In this document: in pieces, positions 10,276 through 22,518 of the stretch
Layout of the letters: the number at the start of each line of letters is the position of its first letter
Numbering within the stretch: position 1 is the first letter of the stretch
Assembly (NCBI GenBank): GCA_950022295.1
Contig: OX465596.1
Coordinates: forward strand, 122,988,501-123,052,500
DNA: 64,000 bases
Direction of reading: 5' to 3'
Origin: Bromus sterilis
Taxonomy: Eukaryota; Streptophyta; Magnoliopsida; Poales; Poaceae
Notes under the pieces: generated by a model
Databases searched by the model: none
What the model saw: the letters and a program-made list of their open reading frames with translations, nothing else
Told to the model about the DNA's origin: nothing
Program-made: the position numbers and the translations under genes

Positions 10276-11917
10276 TGATGTGCGAGATGATGATAGTGAT
10301 TTCTCGCCCTTCGTTGGTAAACCCCAAGTGGAAGGCGTGATGTAGCACAGCAGCAAATTTCCCTCGGTGAAGATACCAAGGTTTGTCTCCAGTAGAACTC
10401 CGGAGATGATAAGTAGGTGTCAGTGGCGCAACTGACGCAGACCTGCACACAGAAACAATAACTTTGTTCCCAACGAAGTTCAGAGAGGTTGTCAATCTCT
10501 CTGGTCTTGTTGTTCACAAAGGATCAAACACAAGGGATAATGATAGCAATTGAAAGTAAAAGCAGAAAAGTAAATGAGCGTGTAAACAGTGATGAGGATA
10601 TGGACCGGTATACGTGATGTTCACTACTGATGTCTCTCTCCCAAAAGACGATAAAATTGCCATACAAGGTAAACAAATTACAGAAAGGCAATTGACAGGA
10701 TTATGAACGCACCACAATGCTAACTATGCTACAAAAGAAAGGACGAGGCTAAAAAGCATGGGCAGTACGCCAAAATAAGTAGACCGAAATCCAACTGCAT
10801 CTACTACTAATCATCCACCTTGAGATATCTATCCAGAACATCTCGCTGGTATTAAGTTGCGAGCCCCACCCAAAGTGTAAACCCAAAGCAACAGACAACT
10901 GCACTAAAAAGAACTTTGCGTAAAATAAACAATTCTTGTAACCGCGGTTACAAGCACCGTTGTTTTCCCCCTTGTGGCAACAGCACATCCGCTAGACTCA
11001 TGTTTCTGTCACTCAAGCGTGTCATCGGGGGGCATGAACCCACAATCAAGCAAAACGTTCCCTCTTGGATTCACTACCTAGTACTTGGCCAAAGCAATAA
11101 ACAGCAATGGAGAACATGCAAGAATTACATAGGAACAAAAATATAAGAGATAAGAACCAAATATATTACTCAATCACAATCTGAACATAATCTCATAATC
11201 CATCAGATCCTATCAAACTCAACATAGCAATAGAAGAAATATTACAAAAGTGCCTCGATCATGTAGGGCATCTCACGAGGTCTAAACCATGAAGAACAAA
11301 GAGGGGAGGAGAACATCACATAACTACTGATCACGGACCCATGGTCCAAGGAAAACTACTCACGAGACATCCGGGGAGCATCCATGGTGGAGAGGAGACT
11401 CCCGGAGGTCAATCCTACCTACGGAAGGTTGCCGGGAAGAGGTCTTCTGGTGCTCCCGATCTCGGAAGACCGGCGGCGGCGGAACAAAGGCGAGTTTGCG
11501 AAAATAGGGTTCTCTTTCTGGAGTTTCCCCGCGACGGAGAATAAATAGGCGAAGGGGGGCAGCCAGAGGTGGACCAGGGGCCCCAGGCGCCCCCCTGGCG
11601 CGGCCAGGGGTGGGGCCGCGCCTGGTGGCCTCCTGGGCCCACCTGGCTCCCCTCTGGCCCCTCCCGGGCTCTTCGCGAAGCTTCCTGTAGGCTGATTTTT
11701 CCTGTATTTTTCCCGAAATTTTTCTGGCACTTTTTATATGGGGAAAAACTGAAATAGAAAAACAGCAGAAAAGAGGAACTGGCACTGGGGTGCACTGAGT
11801 TAATAGGTTAGTCCAAATATGATCAAAAAGTGTATGAAAGTGTATCTAGATCATAGCAATATCACACAAAACATGCATGGAGCAAGCAGAAATTATAGAT
11901 ACGTTTTGGACGTATCA
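10276..11917 (-). repeat. solo LTR, Athila-type (Sabrina-like) family
   Basis: It runs from TGATGTGCGAGATG (reverse of the LTR end) to GGACGTATCA (reverse of the LTR start TGATACGTCC). The flanks are GCCGC at 10271-10275 and 11918-11922, a perfect 5-bp target duplication. No primer site or internal sequence borders it, so it is a solo LTR left by LTR-LTR recombination. The body matches 38555-40152 and, reversed, 46732-48324. A TATA-like TATTTAT (minus strand, about 11540) corresponds to the same motif in all copies. Confidence 0.93.
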
Positions 11918-12779
11918 GCCGCCCAGCTCGGCTCCGCCCCGGCGTCGTCTGTGCTTGCCGGCTGCGCACAGCAACTCCGTTCCCTCCTCCGTGCACGACG
12001 CGTCATGCTCTTGTGGCCGCCCGGTTCGGGCCCTCCCTTTCGGCTGCAGATATTCAGAAACGGAGGAAGTTAGAAGTTTAGAGAGAGGCATCCGGCAAAA
12101 ATAAGAGTAAGAGCAGGTCGGCTGTAGGGGAAGTTGACTATGCAATTGTTTGGTTCAGATCGGCTAACCAGTTGGGCCAGCTCGGCCATCTGATTGCTTC
12201 CAGCTTGGCCGGACCGATTGCTTCCAGCTCGGCCAGGCCGAATGAATAAAAAAAATGACGGTTGTGATCTGTTGGACCAGTACGGTCAAGATAAAATTAT
12301 GAGCCGATTGCACGTTTGTGTGGGCCGATTGCTCAATCAGTTCGGCTGGTGCCAGGCCAATTGCACCCACCAGGCCGCAATTTCAGCCATTTGCGCGTGC
12401 TCGACTGTCCGACCGCGGAAAAAAAAAGTGTGCGGATGTGACCCGGCTGGCAAGCCATCTGCCCGGAGCGCCCACAAGAGATAAGTTGTCCGATTCTTCG
12501 ACTCACTCGGAGGCTCGGAGGTCGCGCCTACCGAGTGCCCCGTCTGTTACAACAATAGAAGACCCTCCGAATGACTCACCAAGTCACCCGGAGGCTACAC
12601 CTTCACCCAGTGGGTGTTCCGGGTACGCCAAAAATACAATGTGATTCTTCACTCAGATATATCTTATCACAACAAGTATGTCGGATGAACCTGGGTAGTC
12701 TTCGGGGGTTCTCTCCACATTATTTTCCGTTCGTTGCATGCTCGGCCAGGGACCGGTTACCTCCGGATAACTGTATAAT
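11918..12779. other. unclassified sequence hosting the solo LTR
   Basis: This is the continuation of the host of the solo LTR, starting with the second TSD copy GCCGC. It is GC-rich at the left, and it holds a local tandem repeat of GATTGCTTCCAGCT plus GGCC at 12192-12240 and repeated CGGAGGCTCGGAGG-type words near 12510. No convincing ORF or domain was found. It may be another element's untranslated region. Confidence 0.4.
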
Positions 12780-14488
12780 TGATGGCTTCTCGCCCCTCGT
12801 TGGTTACCCAAATTGGAAGGTTGAGATGTAGCGTAGCAACAAATTTCCCTCGGTGAAGATACCAAGGCTATCAATCCACGAGGACTCCAAGGTCTACAAG
12901 GTAGGTGACAACGGTGCTATAAATTAATTCTAGCTAGTTAGTTGTCATGGACCTGCACACAGACACAAATAACTTTGCTCCCAATGAGAACAGAGAGGTT
13001 GTCAATCTCTCTGGCCTTGTTGTTTACAAAGGATTAAATGCAAGAGGATAATAGTGGTGATAATTGCAACGAAAAGTAAAAGAAGAAAATAAAGTGGAGG
13101 TGTAAACAATGGTGGAAATATGGACCGGGTCCCATGATGTTCACTAGTGATGTCTCTCTCCCAAAAGACAATAAAATAGCTAAGCTGGGTAAACAAATTC
13201 CAGCTTGACAATGTTTCTCTCCCAAAAGACGATAAAATAGCTAAGCTGGGTAAACAAATTACAGCTTGGCAATTGACAAAATTATGAATGCACTGCAATG
13301 CTAATTATGCTGCAAAGAAAGTTAGAGGCTCAAAATCATGGGCAGTACGCCAAGACAAGTAGAACGAAATCCATCTGCATCCACTCACTCAACATCCACC
13401 TTGAGATATCTATCCAGAACATCTCACTGGTATTAAGTTGCGAGCCCCAACCAAAGTGTAAACTCAAAACAACAGACAACTAACAAACTTTGCGTAAGGT
13501 ATACAATCCTTGCAATCGCGGTTACAAGCACCGTTGTTTTCTCCTTGGTGGCAACAACACATCCCCTAGTCTCATGTTTCTGTCACTCAAACTAGACATC
13601 GGGGGGCATGAACCCACAATCAAGCATAAACACTCTCTCTTGGATTTACTATCTACTACTTGGACAAAGCAATAAAAAGAAATGGAGAACATGCAAGAAT
13701 TACTCAAGGATAAAATATAAAATGTAAACCAAATATATAACTCATCACAATCTGAACATAATCTCATAATCCATCGGATTCCAGCAAACACAACATAGAA
13801 ACAACAGAAAGAATTACATAGATGCCTTGATCATGTAGGGCAGCTCACAAGGACTAAGAATTGAAGCACAAGATTGAAGAGAATACATAACATAGCTACT
13901 GGTCATGGACCCATGGTCCAATGGGGATTACTCACGGCACATCCGGGAAGAGACCATGGTGGTGGAGAAGCTCTCGGAGGTCAATCCTCCCTCCAACAGG
14001 GTGTCGGGAAGTGGTCTTCTGGTGCTCCCGATCTTGGTAGCGCTGCGGTGGCGGAACAAAGAGGAAAATTGTGATTGGGGGGTCTCTCTGAGGGTTTTCA
14101 GGATGAGGAGGTAATATATGCCAAAGGGGGCACCAGGGGGCGTCCCCACCTCCCAGGAGCCCTGGTGCCGCGGCCAGAGAGGGGGGCGCGCCACTTGGCC
14201 GCCTGGGAGGGGGGTGGCCCCTCTTTGGCCCCCTTCGGTGATTCCCGAAGCTTCTTCTGCATTGATTTTTTTTATCTGATTTTATTGGAATTTTTGGAGC
14301 TCTGTAAATATGGGTAAAAACCTGCAACTTACAAACATCAGCAAACAGAAACTGGTCGTGGGTGCACTGAGTTACTAGGTTAGTCTAAATATATGTGAAA
14401 AGATATAAAAGTGTAGCAAAACACATAGCAATGTCACCTAAAAGAGCATGTAACAAGCCAAAATTATATATACGTTTGGGACGTATCA
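12780..14488 (-). repeat. 3' LTR of a truncated Athila-type element
   Basis: It runs from TGATGGCTTCTCGCCC at 12780 to GGACGTATCA at 14488, and is followed on the right by the polypurine-side internal sequence (ACATCCCCAAGCTT). At about 1.71 kb it is longer than its relatives (1.59-1.64 kb). Part of the excess is a 61-bp tandem duplication near 13150-13275, where CCCAAAAGAC and GCTAAGCTGGGTAAAC occur twice. Confidence 0.9.
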
Positions 14489-15853
14489 ACATCCCCAAGC
14501 TTAATTCCTGCTCGTCCTCGAGTAGGTAAATGATAACATAGATAATTTATTGTGGTGACATGCTAACACACATATAAGAACTTCAAAGTAAAGAAAGTAA
14601 GATATCAAATTCAAGTCAAGACAATAACAAGCAAGAGTCTATATCTAGTATTGAAACTAGCAAAGTATGAACATGAAGGTGCAAGAGCTCTCGCTGTCCG
14701 TTACTCGAATGTCTCCAAATGGTCTTTGCGTGAAAGAAGTGGGAGATGGGTTTAGAGCATAAAAAATACTATATAGTTTAAATGATAAATCAATCTACTA
14801 AAACTCAGACTTGGTCTCCTTCGGGATCTTATTTTGACTGGTCGCGAGACCACTTGTCAAACACAAGTGAAACTGATCCTCACCCCTTCGACACTGAGCA
14901 CTCATGCAATGGATGAGCGCGAGCAAGATATGTTAGAACTTAGGATGGAAAAGAGAGAAATGACAGGGAAGGAAGACAAAAAGGGTGTGAAAGGCTCACA
15001 TCAATGAGGGCAATCATAGGCGAGAGAAAGCCAAATGATAGATATGATGTGAGGAGTAGGTATTGCCATGCAACTGATGCACATATGAGCTAAGGTAAGA
15101 TCTCCGATGGAACTAGTGGGGGTGCATCCAACTTGCTTGCTCATGAAGACCGAGAGCTCTTTTGTAGAGGCTAATCCCTAGAATATGCAAGCCAAGTTCT
15201 ATAACGTAAGGATCCTTACATAGTTATGCATGAATGATGATCTCTATGGAGTACAAATATGACCATGGAGTACGAGTGTGGATATTTCAAAAGGAATAGT
15301 AGTGTTGCCACCTTCTCTCTTTTTATTTATTTTTTCTCTTTTTTCTCTTTTTTTATGTTTGTATTTTTGTGGCATCATTGGCTCTTTCTATTTATCTATA
15401 ATTTGTCCTCTTTGGATATTTTAAATTTTCCTCTTTGGGATCTTTCCTTCACTTTAAGGACAACATTCTATATTTTACAAGAATATAAAGAATATCTTCA
15501 CATAAAGAGAAATAAAAACTATCATGATGTATGCAAATGTATGCCTCTGCCAGTGTAGCAGGATTTTCAATGATAGCAGCGCGTCATGTAGAAATGATAA
15601 GGGAAAGCCCAACTAGCATGCGTCTCCCATATCAAGCAAAAGCATGTATGCCATGAAGATCAAGTCATGAGATGTTCGATGTTGCATGGCAATGTATCTC
15701 GGAAAGGCTATGGAAATGCTTTGATAGGTAGGTGTGGTGGCTGTTTTAAGAAGATATAAGGAGGTTTATGATGACCGAGCATATCATGCCAACGGTTTGG
15801 ATGTACCGTCAAAGTACGCACCAAATCTCAAGATGAGAAAGAGCAATGCACAG
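14489..15853 (-). mobile_element. internal 3' tail of the truncated Athila-type element
   Basis: The sequence beginning ACATCCCCAAGCTTAATTCC matches 27001-28380 and, reversed, 51870-53210. It is the long non-coding tail before the polypurine tract. It includes the CT/T-rich stretch around 15310-15360 seen in the other copies. It stops at 15853, where an unrelated long LTR (TGTAACAGCCC) begins. No gag part of this copy is seen elsewhere in the window. Confidence 0.82.
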
Positions 15854-16755
15854 TGTAACAGCCCAGATTTCACAAAAATTATAAATTTTGTTTTCGGTGT
15901 GAATTGTTTGATTGTCTGATTTGTTTGCGGTGTTTGCATCTCCGATTTATCGATCGGCGATTATTTTTTCCCTCTCTTATCTCGTACCGGACGGAGACCG
16001 ACCATTGCCACCCTGACACACGACCTTTGCGACACCGGGTTTCACCCGATCACCGTAGCGAGAACCGCACGAGACCAGTCGCAGCCAACGGAGCGAAAAC
16101 CCCGTTTAATAATTAAACGGGTTATTTTTATAGCGCACCGGAAAGTTTTCTCGGAATGGTTCCAGCGCGAGGTTAACGCCTCCAGCTCGACGTGCTGATC
16201 GCGCAGTTCGAAGTTTTACCCGAATCCGAGGTCCTGCGGACCCCCGGCTGTCAGAAACGTGAACACCACGCGCGCGAGAGAAAAACCGGGGATGTTTTTG
16301 CAAACTGCCAGCCACCTGGGCTATATAAAGACCACCACTCTATCACCCCTTTCTAGGGTTTCCCTAGCCACAAAATTGCAGCCACCCCCTCCACATTGCC
16401 CCAAAAATACCCCATTTTCGTCCTTTTGCTAGCCCATCAGATCTGGACCGTCAGATCGCCCGATCTGACGGCCAGGAAGCTGCCACGTCGCCCTAGACAT
16501 CTCCTCTCGTCCACCCGATCCGCCTCCACGTCTGCGGGGTCGCTGCCGCCACCTCCCTCCGGCCAGCCGCCGGCATCCAGCAGCCGCCGCGCCCGGCCAC
16601 CCCCCTTCTCTTTCTCCTCCACCCTCTCCTCCTCTCACTTTCCCTCTCCTCCTCCTCGCCTCCTCACCACCCCGCTCTCTGCAGGACACCCGAAGCTCGC
16701 CATGGCTAGGAGATCCATCCACGCCGCCATGGAAGCCCGACACAGGGAGCTCGGC
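15854..16755 (+). repeat. LTR of family T2, left part (host of the nested solo LTR)
   Basis: It starts TGTAACAGCCCAGATTTCAC and contains a promoter-like CTATATAAAGACCACC near 16320. It ends in TCGGC at 16751-16755, the left TSD copy of the inserted T2 LTR. It continues after that insertion at 20970. Open frames in the GC-rich part are not called as genes. Confidence 0.85.
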
Positions 16756-19700
16756 TGTAACAACCCAGATTTCACAAAAATTAAAATTTTTGTTTTCGGT
16801 GTGAATTCATCGATTGTCTGATTTGTTTGCGGTGTTTGCATCCCCGATTTATCGATTCACGATTATTTTTCCCCCTCTTATCTCGTATCGGACGGAGACC
16901 GACCCTTGCCACCCTGACACTCGACATTTGCGACACCGGGTTTCACCCGATCACCGTCGTGAAAACCGCACGAGACCAGCCGCAGCCAACGGAACGAAAA
17001 ACCCCGTTTAATAAGTAAACGGGATATTTTTATAGCGCGCCAGAAAATTTTCTCGGAACGGTTCTAGCGCGAGGTGAACGCCGCCGTCTCGACGCGCTGA
17101 TCGCGCAGTTCGAAGTTTTATCCGAATCAGAGGTCCTACGGACCCCCGGCGGTCAAAAACGTGAGCACCGCGCGCGTGAGAGAAAATCCGGGGATGTTTT
17201 GGCAAACTGCCAGCCACCAGGGCTATATAAAGACCACCACACTCCCACCCATTTCTAGGGTTTCCCTAGCCACAAAACTGCAGCCACCCCCCTGAAATTG
17301 CTCAGATCTGTCCAAATAGCCCCCAAAAATCGAAACCCTAGCCCCTCCTCAGATCTGGGCCGTCAAATCTAAGATCCAACGGCTCAGATCTGAGCCACGC
17401 AGCACCACCAACCTCTCCTCTCTCTCTCCTGGACGCAAGCCGCTCCCGTGGACGCCGCCTGCGCCTCCGGCCAGGGAGTCGCGCCCCGCCGGCCACACCT
17501 CTCCTCCCAGCGCAGCTCTTCCCTCTCCTCTGTCCTCTTCTCACCTCGTCCCTCCTCTCACTGCAGGTTCGCCGCAGGCGACCGCCATGGCTCGCCCCTG
17601 CACCGGCGACCTCGCCCGCCACCCCGTGCGCGGATCCCCTCGCCCCTGCACCACCTCGCCTCGCCAGCAGCCGGCCCGCGCCGCCGCTCGCCGGCGGGAG
17701 GTAGCCGCCGCCACCTGGTGCAGTTCCAGCGGGAGCCGACGCCCGCTCGCTGCACCCCGCTGTGGGCCGGCCCAGCACCATCAGCCCGCGGGCCCCAGGC
17801 CTGCCAGGCGCCCCGGCCCAGCCGGTCTGCCAGGCCAGATCCAGCACTGGCCTCATGGGCCAAGCCCAAAACGTGAGGTCTTTTTTTTCTGAGAACTAAC
17901 TCCTGCGAACTAAGTCTGGAGATATATTGTTGCTGATTCAATTTTGCGTTGTCATTCGCGATCAAACCGTAGCTCGGATGACGTTGCGCCCAAAAAGGAA
18001 ATTGCTTAGATTTGTGTGTACTTCAATCCATCTTTTGTGAGCATTTTGATTTGAGGCCATCTTGATGTTGTTAATCTCTGTTGAAGTGGGCATCAGGCCG
18101 TTAACTGCTACTAATTCCTGTTATGTGCTGTTGTTATTATTTTATTGCAACTTTGATTGATGATTGTGACACATCCATGAGGCCTATAGCATTGATTCTT
18201 TTTCATATGTGTTAAGCATCATGTGTACTTCATTTACATGCTTTCACTTGTCGTGTTTGGGTGCTTTAGCTATATTAAATCTTGCTCCAAAGTGGTGACC
18301 CTGATGTTAATGTGCTGCTGTGCTGAAAACTGTTATTTTGTTGCATCTTCGGTCGACGAGTGTGTCGCGACCGTTTATCGGAATTGAATGACTCCGATTG
18401 CATATTGTTAAGCATCATGTATACTTTCATTATATGTATTGCATTGTCATGTTATTCTTTCTGGTCATATAGTTATTGAGCTGCAAAGTTGCTATCCCGC
18501 TGTTTTTGACAGCCAGCTCTGTTTTTCTCCAAGTCTGTAACGTCACGATGCCATGTTGTTTGCTTAATATCTTTTGATCTATGATGCCTTTTTTCATGAT
18601 TCTTTTTGCCATGCCTTCCCTGTCATATCTACTTTAGTTCCATATCAGTTGTGAGCATGTTTGCATTAATTATGTTGTTTATGCAATGCTCTAAAGTGTG
18701 CTTCCCGATGTTGGCAGATTGTGTTCCAAACTTGTTTTGCTTGTATCTTTTTAACCGTAACTCCGTTTGGAGTGTTCTTTATATGTAACTTGGTTAGTTT
18801 TTCGTGTACTTTGTGTTTATGCTATTGTTTGCTGTTGTTAACCAACCTAAAATATGGTTTAGGACAGAACAGTACCAAATCCTTTAATTGTTGTGCGGAC
18901 TTTAGTGTTATGCCATGTTTAGGGTGTTGCCTCACTTAACTTGACTAGTATAGGTAGTTTATTTTGTGCTTCACCTGTTGCCATGTTTGTGTGCTATGCC
19001 ATGCTTGCGTGAGTTGCCATGTTAACAACCTTTGTTGATCACGTGTAGCTAAACAACTTGAACCAACGTAAACGTGCGGTGCCGTCGTGTGTGACGAGTA
19101 CTCCACTTAACCTGTTAGTAACCGCTCTCGACGGTAGGTCCGATGTCTCGTGTTTCCTTCTTGTTGATGCTTGATCGTGTTTGCCTCGTAGTAATAGATG
19201 CTTGATCGTTGATTGCTTTCTAGTGTTTACCGTCTTGTGTGCTTCCGCGGGTACCTTCGGAGACGATGCGAGCTTGCGATCAACTACACCTTCGGAACCC
19301 GACTTATCAACAGGCAAGAACTATACATTACTTATGATCCATTCTATTTCAACCAGCGGTTTGCATGCTAGTCTAGGTTAGGTTCGATGTTTGATCCTAC
19401 CACATGTTACAGCTTCTTTCAAACCGATACAGCCATGTCCCCTCCCAGCAAACCATGTACTGCTATGTTACTATTGCTCGTTGCTCAGCCCCTGCTTAGT
19501 ATGCATGCTTAGGATGCTACGATGTTACCCCCTGTTACTCCTTGGTTTGGGATATCACATTATTATATTGTTGTTGATGATATGATTATTATAAGTGTTG
19601 ACTATATTCGACGAAGGATGGAAGATCTAGGCTATCCCGCCCCGACGCTTTGTTCCATTCGAGTCACCTAGGATCTGAGTTCCGGGTATTGGTTTTAAGA

Positions 19701-20964
19701 CTGAGCGTGCCTAACCGCGTGTGGGATTTTATGGGGTCCCCTTTTCTTACCAACCTAGCTTCAAACATTTCAAGTGGTGGCCCAAGCTGATTTACCATTT
19801 GAAAACGTGTGTGTGACTGGTCCGCGGCCGGCAGATTTCAAACAACTTGGGCCAGCGGAGACATGGTTTCTCTTGTTGGTCCACCCCAGGGAGCTAGGGG
19901 GTTTCCCACATCTGTTTGGGCAACCTATCCGACCTCGTCCAGACGATAGAGGCCGATTCGAGAGTGCGGCCGGATTTTGAGTTGGATGTCGACTTACCGG
20001 GGGCCACCCGGATTTGTGCGTTGTTAGTTAGAGGGACCTGTCGTTCCGGATCTCTTGGGACTAAATCATAAAATGCTTGCCTATCATGGGTAGCAACTGA
20101 GAGAGATGGGCGTGCGTGCGGAGCCTTGTAATGGGCAGTTGGTACACCCCTGCAGGGTTAAATCTTTTCAAGAAGCCGTGTCCACGGTTATGGACGACTT
20201 GAGACCTACTCCTTGTTCATAGGCAACAACAACTGAGATAATCTTAATATAACTTGATCAACGTGTGTGTGTGCCTTGACTGCTCCTTCTTTGTCGGGAT
20301 GCGAAGAGGAGGACAAGGATAGAATAGGTGTTATGATTGCGTAAGTAGTTGATAGCAAGACATGTTGGAGGCGATTCCTCATCGAATGCTTGGCTTCTTA
20401 CCTTACCCTCTAGATCGTTAGCCACTTCATAAATGCTAGTGCGGCAGCAATCTCACCACTTACCCCATCCTTACCGTAAACTACTAGTTGTCCTAGAATG
20501 ATGAGTGATGAAGTCCTTGCTGGGTCAGATGACCACTACAGTTGGATGTTGAGTACCTCTGTACTCATGATACTACCCCCAAACTATTTTTCAAGGTTCT
20601 TGATCGACAACAGGTACGGTGATCGACGTTTCACGTGGAGACTCGACGACGACTAGTTAGGCGGATCCCGGCGGAGGGCCTGGACCCGTGTGGTTATGGG
20701 GATCGATGTTTTTCTCTTTGCTAGTAGGCATTTGCTTGTAGTCTGTACTCAGACATATATCTTCCGCTGTTGTATTGTATTAAGGCAGTTGTATGCCGAC
20801 TGTATGAGATGTTCTATCCTTGTATCTGTAATGTTGTGGTATCATGTTGGAAATCCGGGGCATATGGCTTTGTCATATGTCGCGGTGGGACCGATATGTC
20901 CTTCGTCCCCGGGTATGGGTGGAAACACCTAGATCTGGAACAGTACCGCATATGGGGCCTTACA
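16756..20964 (+). repeat. complete solo LTR of family T2, nested in a T2 LTR
   Basis: It begins TGTAACAACCCAGATTTCAC and ends GGGGCCTTACA, 4209 bp, flanked by a perfect 5-bp duplication TCGGC (16751-16755 and 20965-20969). Its first 800 bp parallels 15854-16755, including the CTATATAAAGACC promoter box at about 17222. Its middle (about 17850-19730) parallels 20970-22518. There is no internal domain, so it is a solo LTR. The T2 family shares with T1 LTRs a conserved block around CCTGCAGGGT and the word GTGTCCACGGT near 20150-20190, suggesting related chromovirus LTRs. Confidence 0.92.
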
Positions 20965-22518
20965 TCGGCCCCGCGCCCAAGGCCGCCGCCAGCCGCCGCC
21001 CGGGCCAGATCCGCGCCCCTGGAACCGCCTCCTCCACGCCCGTCCCGTCCTGCCACACCTGCGCGCCTCGCCGGAGCTCCGGCAGCCGCCTCGCCGCCGC
21101 CCCTCGATCGGATCGGGAGGGTCCCGATCCAGCACGCCCGGTCGCCCGGTCGCCATGTGGGCCTCGCGCGCCCCAGCGGCCCATCCGCTGCCCACAACCG
21201 GCCTGGGCCAGGCCCAAGGTGAGGCGCCCTCCCATGTTTTTTTTCTTTTTTTATTATTATTGCGGTAGTGGGCTCGGCCCAGGTCTATGTTGCGCCCGGT
21301 GCGTCATTTATTATGCAGCGCCTCTGTTTAGGCCCATCGGTAGCGGATTCGGCCCGTTTAGTTTTTTTGCTAGGATTTTATTATTAATTAGCAGGTTATT
21401 ATACGTTTTAGCGAGGGTCGTATCTTTTTAACCGTAGATCGGATCGCGACGCGTTAAATATTAAAGTTGCTTAGAATTTTGTGTAGTTTAATAAAATGTG
21501 CTTTGTGGCCATGTTGGACTTATTTAAAATTTTGATTACCTGCTAATTACACTTCTTGCCACTGTAAATTGTTTCCTTAATAACTTTTTAACCGTTGCTC
21601 AGATTAAAATGTTTCTTATATGTAACTTGACTAGAATTGCATGTAGATTGTGTTTATGCTGCTCTTGCTTGATAATAAAAATAATAAAATTATGTTTAGG
21701 GCAGAACAGTGCCAAATGCAATAAATATCGTCGGGTCCGCAATAGTTTGCCATGTATAGGTTTTACCCCCATTTAAAGTGACTAGATTAGATAGTTTATT
21801 TATGCTTCACCTCTTGAGTGTTTGTGTGCTATGCCATGCTTGAGTGAGATGCCATGTTAACAACCTTGTTGATCACCTGTAGCTAAACAAATTGAACCAC
21901 CGTAAACGTGCGGTATCGTCGTGTGGGACGAGTACTCCACTTAACCTGTTAGTAACCGCTCTCGACGATAGGTGCGAGTTCTCGTGTTTCCTTCTTGTCG
22001 TCGATTACCTCGTAGTAATAGATGCTTGCTCGTCGATTGTCTTTTCCAATGTTTCCTTCTTGTGTGCTTCCGCGGGTACCTCTCCGAGACGATGCGAGCT
22101 TGCGATCGACTACACCTTCAGAACCCGACATATCAACAGGCAAGGACTATACATTACTTATGATCCATTCTATTTCAACCAGCGGTTTGCATGCTAGTCT
22201 AGGATAGGTTCGATGTTTGATCCTACCACAAGTTTACAGCCTCTTTCAAACCGATACATCCATGTCCCGTCCCAGCAAACCTGGCTAGTATGCATGCTTA
22301 GGATGCTACGATGTTACCCTGTTACTCCTTGGTTTGGGATATCACATTATTATATTATTGTTGATGATATGATTATTATAATGTTGACTATATTCGACGA
22401 AGGATGGAAGGTCTAGGCTATCCCGCGCCGACGCTTTGTTCCATTCGAGTCACCTAGGATCCGAGTTTCGGTTATTGGTTTTAAGACTGAGCGTGCCTAA
22501 CCGTGTGTGGGATGCTAT
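20965..22518 (+). repeat. LTR of family T2, right part
   Basis: After the second TCGGC the outer T2 LTR resumes, with a GC-rich segment ending in GGGCCAGGCCCAAGGTGAGG. It then parallels the inner LTR, for example GATCACCTGTAGCTAAACAA at 21870 against 19037. It is cut at 22518 by the start of another LTR (TGTAACATCCC). The last 1.2 kb of the T2 LTR is missing. Confidence 0.85.

Noticed and set aside
15854..16756. Simple tandem duplication of an LTR start
   Set aside because: The perfect TCGGC duplication around 16756-20964, and resumption of the outer LTR at 20970, show an insertion instead.
16396..17965. ORFs of 100-170 codons in the T2 LTR
   Set aside because: Low-complexity Pro/Ser/Arg frames on both strands, with no domain. 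The stretch is the GC-rich transcript leader of the LTR.
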